NCBI RefSeq assembly: GCF_000218545.1
Contig: NC_015671.1
Span: forward strand, 2,108,001-2,172,000
Reading direction: 5' to 3'
DNA length: 64,000 bases
From: Cellulomonas gilvus ATCC 13127
Lineage (GTDB): Bacteria; Actinomycetota; Actinomycetes; Actinomycetales; Cellulomonadaceae
Under the pieces are notes generated by a model. That model was not told the origin of the DNA, did no database searches, and saw only the letters and a list, made by a program, of their open reading frames with translations. A program made the translations under genes and the position numbers. Below, one piece after another: positions 27,703 to 37,978 of the stretch. Every line of letters starts with the position of its first letter. Within the stretch, counting starts at the first letter, position 1.

Positions 27703-30272
27703 TCAGGCGCGCAGCGTCGCGGAGAACCGCGTCGCGGCCTCGGCCACGACCGACTCACGCACCGCGGCGGTCTCCGCGGCGGTCAGCGTGCGGTCCGCCG
27801 CACGCAGCCGCAGCGCGAACGCGAGCGAGCGGTGCCCGGCCGGGACCTGGTCGCCCTCGTAGACGTCGAACAGGCGCACGTCCTCCACGACGTCGCCCGC
27901 GGCACTGGCGGCAGCACCCGCGCGCACCGCGGCGAGCACGTCGGCGGCCGGCACGTCCGCGGGGACGACGAGCGCGACGTCCTCCTTGGCGACCGGGAAC
28001 GTCGAGACGGCCCGTGCCTGGAACGCGTCCCGGGGTGCCGCGGCGAGCAGCGCGTCCAGGTCGAGCTCGAACGCCGCGGCCCGCGCGGGCAGGTCGTGCG
28101 CCGCCACCACGTTCGGGTGCAGCTCACCGGCCCAGCCGACCACCACGCCCTGCGCGGTCTCGACGCGCGCGCACCGCCCCGGGTGCCAGGGCGCCCGGCC
28201 CTGGTCGGCGACGAGCCGGACGTCGACCCCGACGACCTGCGCGACGCGACGCACCGCGTCGATCGCGTCGCCGTGGTCGGCGCGACGACCGTCGCCCCAC
28301 ACGCCCGCGGGCTCGAGCCGCCCCGCCAGCACGCCGGCGACGTGCCGCGGCTGGTGCGGGACGGCCGCACGGAGCGCGTCGAGGTCCTCCGGGGACGGAC
28401 GGACCGCACCCGGCAGCGCCGGCGCCGCACCCGCACCGGGCGTCGGCAACGTGACGAGCCCGAGCTCGAACACGCACACGTCGACGTTGCCGCGCGCCAC
28501 GTTGCGGCGCGCGGTGTCGAGCAGCGTGACCAGCAGGTCGGTCCGCATGAAGGGCTGCGCGTCCGAGAGCGGGTTGAGCAGCCGCACCGCCCGGCGGCGC
28601 TCGTCGTCGGGCGGGAGCGTCAGCGCGTCCAGCTGGTCCGTACCGACGAACGGGTAGCTCAGCACCTCGACCAGCCCGTGCTCCGCGAGCGCGTCCGCGA
28701 CCGCACGCCGCGCGCGCTGCCCGAACGTCAGGCCCGGTCCGGCGGGTGCAGGCGGGACGATCGACGGGATCGCGTCGTACCCGCGCAGGCGTGCGACCTC
28801 CTCGACCAGGTCGACGGGGACCGCCAGGTCGGGACGCCAGGACGGCGGGGTGACCGCCACGACTCCCGGCCGCACATCCGCGAGCGTGCAGCCGATCTCC
28901 GCGAGCACGTCCCGGACCTCGTCGTGCGTGTACGCGACGCCCACGAGACGTGCCGGCAGGTCGAGGTCCAGCTCGAACGGCGTGCGCGGCTCGCTCAGGT
29001 CGACGTCCGTGAGCGCCTCGTCGGGCGTGCCCCCGCCGTGCTCGACCAGGAGCGCGACGATGCGTGCGACCGCCACGCGCGGCAGACGCGGGTCCACGCC
29101 CCGCTCGTACCGCTTGGCGGCCTCGCTCGGGATGCGGTGCCGTCGCGCGGTCCGGGCGACCGTGACCGGGTCCCAGTGCGCGGCCTCGACCAGGACGTCG
29201 GTCGTGGCCGGACCGACCTCGCTGTCACCACCGCCCATGACCCCCGCCAGCCCGATGATGCGCGAGCCGCGCGCCCCGTCGGGACTGTCGGTCACCAGCA
29301 GGTCCTGCGGGTCCAGCGTGCGCACCTGGTCGTCCAGCGTGCGCAGCGTCTCGCCCGCGGCGGCACGGCGCACGACGATCGGCGCGGCCACCCGGGCCAG
29401 GTCGTACGCGTGCAGCGGCTGACCGAGGTCGAGCATCACGTAGTTCGTGGCGTCGACCGCGAGCGAGATCGGGCGCATGCCCGCCTGCTGCAGCCGCCGC
29501 TGCATCCACGTGGGCGACGGCGCGTCGGCGGCGACCCCGCGGACCACCTGAGCGACGAACCGGTCGACGCCCGGGACGCCGCCGATGGGCGCCTGGTCGT
29601 CGAGCTCGACCGCGAAGCCGGTCGGCCGCACGTCGGTGGGCTCGGGCAGAGCCGGGTCGGTGAACGCCGCACCCGTCGCGTGCGCGTACTCGCGAGCGAC
29701 GCCGCGCATCGAGAAGCAGTAGCCGCGGTCCGGCGTCACGTTGATCTCCAGGACCTCCTCACCGAGGCCGAGCAGCTCGCGCGCGTCCGTGCCGACCGGC
29801 GCGTCCACGCCGATCTCGGACAGCACGATGATCCCCGCGTGGTCCTCGCCGAGGCCGAGCTCACGTGCCGAGCAGATCATGCCGTCGGAGACGTGCCCGT
29901 AGGTCTTGCGGGAGGCGATCGCGAACGGACCCGGGAGCACGGCCCCGGGCAGCGCGACGACGACGTGGTCACCCACGTCGAAGTTGTGCGCACCGCACAC
30001 GATGCCCCGGGGACCACGCGTGCCGTCCTCGAGCCGCTCGTTGTGCGCGTCGCCCACGTCGACCCGGCACCAGTTGATCGTCTTGCCGTTCTTCTGCGGC
30101 TCGGGCGTGCGCTCGACGACGCGGCCGACGACGAGCGGGCCCGTCACGGCCGCGGCGTGGACCGCCTCCTCCTCGAGACCGACGCGGACCAGGTCCGCGG
30201 CGAGCTGGTCGGCCGTCAGGCCGACGGGGAGCTCGACGTGCTCGCCGAGCCAGGACAAGGGGATGCGAGGCA

Positions 30273-30273
<1 letters not shown>
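27703..30273 (-). CDS. pheT: Phenylalanyl-tRNA synthetase beta subunit
   Basis: The 856-residue beta subunit partners PheS in the alpha2beta2 enzyme that charges tRNA-Phe. An N-terminal EMAP-like tRNA-binding domain (about 40-155) is followed by the B3/B4 editing domain (with GVPGVDRFVAQVVRG leading in), B5 domain (ARRHRIPSEAAKRYERGVDP), a catalytic-like core, and a C-terminal FDX-ACB anticodon-binding domain (about 765-856, VSTFPVAKEDVALVVP). The length is typical for bacterial PheT. Its ATG at 30273 shares one base with the pheS stop, giving tight coupling so that both subunits are made together. Confidence 0.97.
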
Positions 30274-31659
<1,386 letters not shown>

Positions 31660-32343
31660 TCATCCCCGCAGCGGCACGCGCGCCACCGGCGTGTACAGCG
31701 GTCCGCCGCCGCGTCCCTCTCCGGGCCGCGAGCTGACCAGCAGCACGTCCTCGACGGTCCACGTCGGGCCCTCGTAGACCGCCAGCGCACGTGCGAGAGC
31801 AGCGGCCGGGTCGTCCTGGAGCCGGTCGGTCGAGGATCCGGGGCGCCCGCCGCGGTGCGGCCGCGAGCCGCCGCGCCGCGGCGGCCCCTGGCCCGGGCGG
31901 ACGCGCGCCACGGTGAGGTGCGCCCGCTCGCGGACCCGGGTGTCGGGCGGGGCCGCGACGTCGGCGCCGGCGTCCACGCACGCGCGGGTCAGCTCGCGGT
32001 GCCGCTCGACGTCCCCGCCCACCCCGATCCACACGGTGCGCCGCGCGAACACCCCGGCGCCGCGCAGCCGCAGGTCGTAGGGCGCGAGCCCCACGAGTGC
32101 GCGCGCGAGCGTGTCCACGAGCCCGCCCGGTGCGTCCGCCGGACGGCCTGACGGGCTTCCCGCGGCGTCCGCCAGGCCGTCCGGCACGGAACCGTAGAAG
32201 GCCGTGGTGAGGTGCCACGTCTCACGCGCGGACCAGCGCAGCTCACCGCCCGCGCTCGCGGGCCGCCCGCGCACCCCGGCGAGCGCGAGATCCAGGTGGT
32301 CGAGCACGTGGGGCGGCGGCCAGAGCGCGGTGAACACCCTCAT
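31660..32343 (-). CDS. thpR: 2H phosphoesterase, RNA 2',3'-cyclic phosphodiesterase (ThpR/LigT-like)
   Basis: The 227-residue protein has the two HxTx motifs that define the 2H phosphoesterase family: HLTTAF near residue 44 and HLTVAR near 140. Members open 2',3'-cyclic phosphates on RNA ends and can join tRNA halves in vitro. The region between about 148 and 180 is Arg/Gly-rich and probably disordered, an insertion relative to short homologues. The ATG at 32343 begins with MRVFTALWPP, the usual family start. It is preceded six bases earlier by CAGGCT, a marginal -10. No partner is evident in the neighbourhood. Confidence 0.8.
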   Translation of the reverse strand: MRVFTALWPPPHVLDHLDLALAGVRGRPASAGGELRWSARETWHLTTAFYGSVPDGLADAAGSPSGRPADAPGGLVDTLARALVGLAPYDLRLRGAGVFARRTVWIGVGGDVERHRELTRACVDAGADVAAPPDTRVRERAHLTVARVRPGQGPPRRGGSRPHRGGRPGSSTDRLQDDPAAALARALAVYEGPTWTVEDVLLVSSRPGEGRGGGPLYTPVARVPLRG

Positions 32344-32380
32344 GGGCCCAGCCTGGCAGGTGCCAGGGCCGCGGCGCGTC

Positions 32381-33220
32381 TCAGCGCTGGGCGCGGCTGC
32401 TCGCGTACAGGCAGACCGTCGCCGCCGTCGCCAGGTTGAGCGACTCGGCCCGACCCCGCAGCGGGACGCGCACCACCGCGTCCGCGAGGCCCCGGTCCGT
32501 CGCCGGCAGGCCCCACGCCTCGTTGCCGAACACCCACGCCGTGGGCCGAGCGAGATCCGGGACGCCCGCGGGCGGCGCACCGGCCACGTCGAGCAGGTCG
32601 TCGAGGTCGTGCTCGCCGGCACCGTCGGCCGCGAGCACCTGCAGCCCCGACGCGCGCAACGCGGTCACGACGTCGGTCAGCGGTGCGTCGTGCACCACCG
32701 GCAGGTGGAACAACGAGCCCGCCGTGGAGCGGACGACCTTGGGGTTGTGCACGTCGACGCTGTCACGCGTGAGCACCACCCCCGCGGCTCCCGCCGCATC
32801 CGCTGCCCGGATCACGGCCCCCGCGTTGCCGGGGTCGCGCACCTGGGCGAGCACGGCCACCAGCCGCGGCGGCGCGGCGCGGTCGAGGAGCTCGTCGAGC
32901 CCGCCGCCCAGCAGGTCTGCCACCGCGACCACGCCCTGACCGTCCGGGCTCATCGCGGACAGGACCTCGTCGTCGCCGTACGTGGTCCGGATGGCACGCG
33001 CGGCGGCCGCCGCCAGGATCTCCGGGTAGCGCGCGGCCGCACCGGGCGTCACGTAGAGGTCGCGGACGCGGACCCGGGGGCCGCCCACCGCCTCGCGCAC
33101 CGACTGCGGCCCCTCCACCAGGAACCGACCCTGACGGCGGCGCACCGCACGCCCGGCCAGCGCGCGCACCGCTCTGACGCGGTCGCTGCGAGGGTTGGTC
33201 AGCACAGAGCTCTCGTCCAC
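32381..33220 (-). CDS. SpoU/TrmH-family RNA 2'-O-methyltransferase
   Basis: The 279-residue protein is a SPOUT methyltransferase of the SpoU/TrmH group acting on rRNA or tRNA ribose. An N-terminal substrate-binding domain (about 1-110, with GRFLVEGPQSVREA) precedes the knotted catalytic domain, which shows motif 1 QVRDPGNAGAVIRAADAAGA, motif 2 WVFGNEAWGL and motif 3 VRVPLRGRAESLNLATAA. It sits downstream of the infC-rpmI-rplT operon as in many actinomycetes. The GTG at 33220 is six bases after GATGAT, consistent with a leaderless start. The exact target nucleotide is not known. Confidence 0.9.
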   Translation of the reverse strand: MDESSVLTNPRSDRVRAVRALAGRAVRRRQGRFLVEGPQSVREAVGGPRVRVRDLYVTPGAAARYPEILAAAAARAIRTTYGDDEVLSAMSPDGQGVVAVADLLGGGLDELLDRAAPPRLVAVLAQVRDPGNAGAVIRAADAAGAAGVVLTRDSVDVHNPKVVRSTAGSLFHLPVVHDAPLTDVVTALRASGLQVLAADGAGEHDLDDLLDVAGAPPAGVPDLARPTAWVFGNEAWGLPATDRGLADAVVRVPLRGRAESLNLATAATVCLYASSRAQR

Positions 33221-33226
33221 CGCCCC

Positions 33227-33232
33227 ATCATC
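33227..33232 (-). promoter_or_regulatory. -10-like hexamer for a leaderless SpoU methyltransferase mRNA
   Basis: On the minus strand GATGAT is followed by six bases and then GTG at 33220. The first base departs from TANNNT, so this is a weaker member of the leaderless set. Confidence 0.35.
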
Positions 33233-33274
33233 CCGGTCGCGCGGGTGCTCCCGTCCCGCCCGCCCCCGGACGCG

Positions 33275-33312
33275 CCGGAGCCCCGGCGGACCGTGGTCCA
33301 CCGGGGCTCCGG
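33275..33312 (-). terminator. Terminator after rplT
   Basis: A perfect 12-bp stem CCGGAGCCCCGG (33275-33286) with CCGGGGCTCCGG (33301-33312) contains a further inner pairing GGACC/GGTCC. It lies 35 bases past the rplT stop and ends the infC operon. Confidence 0.75.
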
Positions 33313-33347
33313 ACGAGCTCAGGCGCGAACGCCCGGGTGCTGGTGCC

Positions 33348-33731
33348 TCACGCAGCCTTGGGCGCGTTGATGTCCGCCGGGAGGGCGTCCTTCGCAGCCT
33401 TGACCAGCGTGTTGAACGCCGCGACGTCGTTGACGGCGAGGTCGGCCAGCACGCGGCGGTCCACCTCGATGCCCGCGAGCTTGAGGCCCTGGATGAGGCG
33501 GTTGTACGTCATGCCCTCCGCACGGGCCGCAGCGTTGATGCGCTGGATCCACAGCTTGCGGAAGTCGGACTTGCGCGCCTTGCGGTCGCGGTACGAGTAG
33601 ACGAGGGAGTGGGTGACCTGCTCCTTCGCCTTGCGGTACAGGCGCGAGCGCTGGCCGCGGTAACCGCTGGCCCGCTCGAGGGTCGAACGACGCTTCTTCT
33701 GGGCGTTGACTGCCCGCTTCACGCGTGCCAC
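33348..33731 (-). CDS. rplT: 50S ribosomal protein L20
   Basis: The 127-residue basic protein is L20, an early assembly protein of the large subunit. It starts [19 protein letters not shown] and contains [19 protein letters not shown] and [18 protein letters not shown], all standard. It lies 61 bases after rpmI in the conserved infC-rpmI-rplT order. In other bacteria L20 can repress this operon by binding the leader RNA; whether it does so here is not visible. Confidence 0.98.
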   Translation of the reverse strand: MARVKRAVNAQKKRRSTLERASGYRGQRSRLYRKAKEQVTHSLVYSYRDRKARKSDFRKLWIQRINAAARAEGMTYNRLIQGLKLAGIEVDRRVLADLAVNDVAAFNTLVKAAKDALPADINAPKAA

Positions 33732-33792
33732 GTGATGCTCCTTGCTGGTCTAGGGCCGGCGTGGACCCCGGGTGCCGAGGGCACCCGGTGGG

Positions 33793-33987
33793 TCACTTGC
33801 CGAGCAGCTTCTTGATCTTGGGGGTGTCAGCGGCGGAGACGACCACGTCGCCGGCGATGCGGCGGGTGCGGCGGCTCGACTTGTGCTCGAGCAGGTGACG
33901 GCCGTTGGCCTGCTCGCGCATGACCTTGCCGGTTCCCGTCACGCGGAAGCGCTTCTTGGCACCGGAGTGCGTCTTGTTCTTCGGCAT
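33793..33987 (-). CDS. rpmI: 50S ribosomal protein L35
   Basis: The 64-residue basic protein is L35 of the large ribosomal subunit, beginning [20 protein letters not shown] and ending near PKIKKLLGK, normal in length. It lies 90 bases after infC and 61 bases before rplT. An AAGGAGAC ribosome site precedes the ATG. Confidence 0.98.
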   Translation of the reverse strand: MPKNKTHSGAKKRFRVTGTGKVMREQANGRHLLEHKSSRRTRRIAGDVVVSAADTPKIKKLLGK

Positions 33988-34077
33988 GGCTGCCGTGTCT
34001 CCTTGTCGTTCGCATCACGCGGGTTCGCGCGACTCGTCGTGGGCCGGTCCGGGGGGCCGGACAGGCCGTCGTGCTGG

Positions 34078-35118
34078 TCAGTCGGTGCTGCGGGGTGCGC
34101 TCGGGCGCGGTGCCGGACGCGGCGCGGCGGGCTTGGCCGCCCCGGGCTTCGGCGCCGCCACCGGCTTGGGCGTCGCAGCCGGCTTCGGCGCTGCCGCAGC
34201 AGGCTTGGGCGCGGCAGCGGGCTTGGGCGCGGCAGCGGGCTGGGCCGCAGCCGGCCGGGCCGCGGGGGCCGGTCGGGATGCGGGGGCCGGTCGGGACGCG
34301 GCCGCGGGCCGGGACGTCGCGGCCGGCTTGGACGCCGCCGGCCGCGCGGCGGCGGGACGCGGCGCTGCCGGTGCCTTCTCGGCCGCGGGCGCCGGAGCAG
34401 CCTCGACCTTCTCGGCGACGGGCGCGGGTGCACCCTCGACCTTCTCGGCGACCGGCGCCGCAGCGGCCTCGACGACCGCCGGCTCGGCAGCAGCCTGCTC
34501 GGCAGCAGCCTGCTCGGCCTCGGCCGAGCGCTCGGCGGCAGCCTTGGCGTTCGCCTCACGGGACGCAGCGGCCTGCTCCTTGCGGCGCTGCTCCTGACGC
34601 TGCTCGGCCTTCTTCTTGTTGGGCCCGATCACCATGATCATGTTGCGCCCGTCCTGCTTCGGCGCGCTCTCGACGAAGCCGAGCTCGGCGACGTCGGCGG
34701 CGAGACGCTGCAGCAGACGGATGCCCATCTCCGGGCGCGACTGCTCGCGGCCGCGGAACATGATCATGACCTTGACCTTGTCGCCGGCCGTGAGGAACCG
34801 CTCGACGTGGCCCTTCTTGGTGCCGTAGTCGTGCGGGTCGATCTTGAGCCGGAAGCGGATCTCCTTGAGGACCGTGTTGGCCTGGTTCCGCCGTGCCTCG
34901 CGGGCCTTCATGTCGGCTTCGTACTTGTACTTGCCGTAATCCATGATCTTGCAGACCGGCGGACGGGCGTCGGGAGCGACCTCGACCAGGTCGAGGTCTG
35001 CGTCCTGGGCCAGGCGCAGTGCGTCTTCCACGCGGACGATGCCGACCTGCTCGCCGTTGGGGCCGACCAGGCGGACCTCGGCTACGCGGATCCGATCGTT
35101 GATGCGGGGCTCGCTGAT
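34078..35118 (-). CDS. infC: Translation initiation factor IF-3 with long Ala/Pro-rich tail
   Basis: IF-3 binds the 30S subunit and checks start codon and initiator tRNA. The core (residues 1-160) starts [20 protein letters not shown] and contains [13 protein letters not shown] and [12 protein letters not shown]. The start is read as ATC at 35118: GGAGGAG lies 5 bases before it, no ATG or GTG fits, and IF-3 genes are known for AUU/AUC-type starts that IF-3 itself discriminates against, giving autoregulation. Residues 161-346 form an unusual tail: first Gln/Glu/Ala-rich and charged, then repeated PVAEK and AAPKPA-like units. The tail is likely disordered. It heads the infC-rpmI-rplT operon. 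Confidence 0.95.
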   Translation of the reverse strand: MSEPRINDRIRVAEVRLVGPNGEQVGIVRVEDALRLAQDADLDLVEVAPDARPPVCKIMDYGKYKYEADMKAREARRNQANTVLKEIRFRLKIDPHDYGTKKGHVERFLTAGDKVKVMIMFRGREQSRPEMGIRLLQRLAADVAELGFVESAPKQDGRNMIMVIGPNKKKAEQRQEQRRKEQAAASREANAKAAAERSAEAEQAAAEQAAAEPAVVEAAAAPVAEKVEGAPAPVAEKVEAAPAPAAEKAPAAPRPAAARPAASKPAATSRPAAASRPAPASRPAPAARPAAAQPAAAPKPAAAPKPAAAAPKPAATPKPVAAPKPGAAKPAAPRPAPRPSAPRSTD

Positions 35119-35388
35119 GGGTGCTCCTCCAGGTTCGTGGTGACACCGTCGGGAACGAAGAAGGCCTCCGTCCCGAGCACAGGAGGAGGCCACCAGCACA
35201 TGCCGCACGGCAGCACCTGACCGGGCACGGTTCTCACCGCGCCGACGACGTGCTGCCCTGCAGACTGTGGACCCGGCCCCTGTCTCCGGCGCGAGCCGGA
35301 CGTCGGGACCCAGGTGGGAGGAACTCCGCTTGTGCACCCGCGCCGCCACCCCGGTGACGAGGAGGTGGCGCAGGTCAGTCGATCGACA
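35119..35388 (-). promoter_or_regulatory. Structured leader of the infC operon
   Basis: A -10-like TAGCCT on the minus strand (35394-35389) would give a leader of about 265 bases before infC. It can fold into a stem GGCAGCAC with GTGCTGCC and, nearer the gene, a terminator-like hairpin (see 35163-35191). Long leaders with attenuation are common for infC operons. The ligand or protein that would control it is not known. Confidence 0.45.
35163..35191 (-). terminator. Candidate attenuator hairpin in the infC leader
   Basis: On the minus strand GGCCTCC (35191-35185) pairs with GGAGGCC (35169-35163) across a 15-base loop and is followed directly by TTCTTCGTT, a short pyrimidine-rich tail. It lies about 45 bases before the infC start and could end transcription prematurely. 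Confidence 0.45.
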
Positions 35389-35455
35389 AGGCTACCAGAC
35401 GATCGCGCACGGTCTCGCGCGGCCCGACAGCACCATCACTGGAGCGGCTCCAATA

Positions 35456-35470
35456 CTTGAATGATTCCAG
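35456..35470. promoter_or_regulatory. FurA-type operator upstream of fur-katA
   Basis: CTTGAAT-G-ATTCCAG is a 7-1-7 inverted repeat with a single mismatch. It is nearly the same as the FurA autoregulation site known upstream of mycobacterial furA-katG, which reads CTTGACTGATTCCAG as I recall it. It lies 22 bases before the fur ATG, in position to block transcription when the sensor is reduced and metal-loaded. Confidence 0.7.
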
Positions 35471-35492
35471 ATTGTGTGATGGGGTGGCGGAC

Positions 35493-35915
35493 ATGCCCGT
35501 CACCGACACCGACCTGCTCCGCTCACGCGGCCTGCGGGTCACCGCACCCCGCCTCGCGGTGCTCGACGCCCTGGCGGGCGACCCGCACGCCGACGCGGAC
35601 ACGGTGCTGCGCGGCGTCCGCTCACGCATGCCGTCGGTCTCCGTCCAGGCGATCTACGACGTGCTCGCGGCCCTCACGCAGGCGGGCCTGATCCGGCGGA
35701 TCGAGCCCGCGGGTCACCCCGCGCGCTACGAGCGCCGTGTCGAGGACAACCACCACCACGTGGTCTGCCGCGGGTGCGGCGCGATCGACGACGTCGACTG
35801 CGTCGTCGGCCACGCGCCGTGCCTGGTGCCGAGCTCGACCTCGGGCTTTGCGGTCGAGATGGCCGAGGTGACGTTCTGGGGCCTGTGCCCCGCGTGCCGG
35901 ACCGCCGGCGACTGA
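35493..35915 (+). CDS. furA: Fur-family peroxide-sensing repressor (FurA/CatR-like)
   Basis: The 140-residue protein is a Fur-family regulator: an N-terminal winged helix (about 1-80, with [20 protein letters not shown]) and a metal-binding dimer domain containing [19 protein letters not shown] and a C-terminal CPAC, the two Cys pairs of a structural zinc site. Placed directly upstream of catalase and carrying the operator motif known from furA genes, it most likely senses peroxide by metal-catalysed oxidation of His residues and represses itself and katA. The ATG at 35493 is preferred over an upstream TTG or GTG as it follows GGGGTGGCGG. Confidence 0.88.
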   Translation: MPVTDTDLLRSRGLRVTAPRLAVLDALAGDPHADADTVLRGVRSRMPSVSVQAIYDVLAALTQAGLIRRIEPAGHPARYERRVEDNHHHVVCRGCGAIDDVDCVVGHAPCLVPSSTSGFAVEMAEVTFWGLCPACRTAGD

Positions 35916-35995
35916 CGGCGGACCCCACTTCCGACCCACGCCGACCGGCGTCCGCCGGCGCGCGCCACCCCAGATCACCCGACGAGAGGACACCC

Positions 35996-37504
35996 ATGTC
36001 ACACGTGCCCCCGCCCGCCCCCGCCACGACGACGAACGCGGGCGCCCCGGTCGCCTCCGACGCCCATGCGCTGTCGGTCGGCCCCGACGGCCCGATCGTC
36101 CTGCACGACCACTACCTCGTCGAGAAGCTCGCGCAGTTCAACCGCGAGCGGGTCCCCGAGCGCGTCGTGCACGCCAAGGGCGGCGGTGCGTTCGGCACGT
36201 TCCGCACCACGCACGACGTGTCCGCGTACACGCGCGCGGCGCTGTTCCAGCCGGGCGTCGAGACGTCGATGCTCGCGCGCTTCTCGTCGGTGGCCGGCGA
36301 GCTCGGGTCGCCCGACACGTGGCGCGACCCGCGCGGCTTCGCGCTGAAGTTCTACACGAGCGAGGGCAACTACGACCTCGTCGGGAACAACACCCCGGTG
36401 TTCTTCCTGCGGGACGGGATCAAGTTCCCCGACTTCATCCGCTCGCAGAAGCGCCTGCCGGGATCGCACCTGCGTGACAACGACATGCAGTGGGACTTCT
36501 GGACCCTCTCGCCCGAGTCCGCGCACCAGGTCACGTGGCTCATGGGCGACCGTGGGCTGCCGGCGTCGTGGCGGCACATGGACGGCTTCGGCTCGCACAC
36601 GTACCAGTGGATCAACGCGTCGGGCGAGCGGTTCTGGGTCAAGTACCACTTCAGGACGCAGCAGGGCATCAAGAACCTCACGGCCGACGAGGCCTCGCAG
36701 CTGGCCGGCTCCGACGCGGACGTGCACATCCGCGACCTGTACGAGCACATCGAGGCGGGCGACTTCCCGCGCTGGACGCTGTCGGTCCAGGTCATGCCGT
36801 ACGCGGACGCGCGGACCTATCGCTTCAACCCGTTCGACCTGACGAAGGTGTGGCCGCACGCCGACTACCCGCTCATCGAGGTGGGCGTCATGGAGCTCAA
36901 CCGCAACCCCGAGAACTACTTCGCGCAGATCGAGCAGGCCACGTTCGCGCCGAGCAACTTCGTGCCCGGGATCGCGGCGAGCCCGGACAAGATGCTGCTC
37001 GCGCGGATCTTCTCCTACGCCGACGCGCACCGGTACCGCGTGGGCACCAACCACGCGCAGATCCCGGTCAACGCACCCGTGTCCCCCGTGCACTCCTACT
37101 CCAAGGACGGCGCCGCCCGGCACGCGTTCGCGCCGGCGGACGCCCCCGTCTACGCGCCCAACTCGCGCGGTGGTGCGGCGGCCGACCCGGCCCGCGCGAC
37201 CGACGGGGGGTGGGAGCACGACGGCGAGATGACGCGCGCCGCCGCGACGCTGCACGCCGAGGACGACGACTGGGGCCAGGCGGGCACGCTGTACCGCGAC
37301 GTGTTCGACGACGCCGCGCGCGCCCGGTTCCTCGAGACGATCACAGGCCACGTGGGCGGGGTCCGTGATGCCGACATCCGCGCCCGCGCCATCCAGTACT
37401 GGACGAACGTCGACGCGGGCCTGGGGGCCGCGCTGCGCGCTGCGCTCCCCGACGTCCCCGTCGAGACCGGAACGCCCGCGACCGCCGCGCTGCCCGTGGC
37501 CTGA
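35996..37504 (+). CDS. katA: Haem catalase (monofunctional)
   Basis: The 502-residue enzyme converts hydrogen peroxide to water and oxygen. It is a small-subunit monofunctional catalase: the distal His is in [12 protein letters not shown] (about residue 58), the Asn in [12 protein letters not shown] (about 131), and the haem-ligating Tyr in [16 protein letters not shown] (about 341). There is no C-terminal flavodoxin-like domain of the large-subunit clade. The ATG at 35996 follows GAGAGGA. It lies 80 bases after furA and probably shares its peroxide-induced transcript. A hairpin follows the stop. Confidence 0.96.
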   Translation: MSHVPPPAPATTTNAGAPVASDAHALSVGPDGPIVLHDHYLVEKLAQFNRERVPERVVHAKGGGAFGTFRTTHDVSAYTRAALFQPGVETSMLARFSSVAGELGSPDTWRDPRGFALKFYTSEGNYDLVGNNTPVFFLRDGIKFPDFIRSQKRLPGSHLRDNDMQWDFWTLSPESAHQVTWLMGDRGLPASWRHMDGFGSHTYQWINASGERFWVKYHFRTQQGIKNLTADEASQLAGSDADVHIRDLYEHIEAGDFPRWTLSVQVMPYADARTYRFNPFDLTKVWPHADYPLIEVGVMELNRNPENYFAQIEQATFAPSNFVPGIAASPDKMLLARIFSYADAHRYRVGTNHAQIPVNAPVSPVHSYSKDGAARHAFAPADAPVYAPNSRGGAAADPARATDGGWEHDGEMTRAAATLHAEDDDWGQAGTLYRDVFDDAARARFLETITGHVGGVRDADIRARAIQYWTNVDAGLGAALRAALPDVPVETGTPATAALPVA

Positions 37505-37514
37505 CCGCGCCTGC

Positions 37515-37552
37515 CCGACGGCCCTCGCTCCCCTCGGGACGGGGGCCGTCGG
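37515..37552 (+). terminator. Terminator after katA
   Basis: A 10-bp perfect stem CCGACGGCCC (37515-37524) with GGGCCGTCGG (37543-37552) lies 10 bases after the katA stop, with an 18-base loop that can pair a little further. It separates furA-katA from the DUF1844 gene. Confidence 0.65.
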
Positions 37553-37603
37553 CGTGCCGCCCCCGGCGCCCGGGTGGCGCCGAGCGGTGCGAGGATGACC
37601 GCC

Positions 37604-37975
37604 ATGAGCGAGCAGCCCACGGACCAGGCCGGCACCACACGGGATGCGACGCGTGACATCGCGGACGTCGCGGCGGTCGAGGTCATCGTCACCGCGGCCG
37701 TGCACCTGATGAGCGCGGCCGCGGTCAAGTGCGGGCTCGCCGAGGACGGCCCGCAGGGCGCGGGAGCGGACTACCTGGACCTCGACGAGGCGCGCAAGCT
37801 CATCACGGCACTCGCGGCGCTGGTCACGGCGTCCGCACCGGACATCGGCAACCAGCACGCGCGGTCGTTGCGCGACGGGCTGCGCTCGCTGCAGCTCGCG
37901 TTCCTCGAGGCCTCGCCCTTCCCCGACGCGCCGGGCGAGGGCCCCGGGGAGAAGTTCACCGGCCCCGTGCGCTGA
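37604..37975 (+). CDS. DUF1844 family protein
   Basis: The 123-residue protein matches the DUF1844 family, whose core here is IADVAAVEVIVTAAVHLMSAAAVKCGLAE (quoted in part: AAVHLMSAAAVKCGLAE). It has a helical middle (LDEARKLITALAALVTAS) and a short charged tail. No catalytic residues are obvious. In many actinomycetes the gene sits near infC-rplT, so it fits this neighbourhood. The function is unknown. The ATG at 37604 has GAGGAT seven bases earlier, which could be either a ribosome site or a -10 for a leaderless mRNA. Confidence 0.8.
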   Translation: MSEQPTDQAGTTRDATRDIADVAAVEVIVTAAVHLMSAAAVKCGLAEDGPQGAGADYLDLDEARKLITALAALVTASAPDIGNQHARSLRDGLRSLQLAFLEASPFPDAPGEGPGEKFTGPVR

Positions 37976-37978
37976 CCG

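Noticed and set aside
34080..34500. Reading the IF-3 tail as a separate gene
   Set aside because: It is in frame with the core without any stop or separate start, and the operon spacing to rpmI follows its end.
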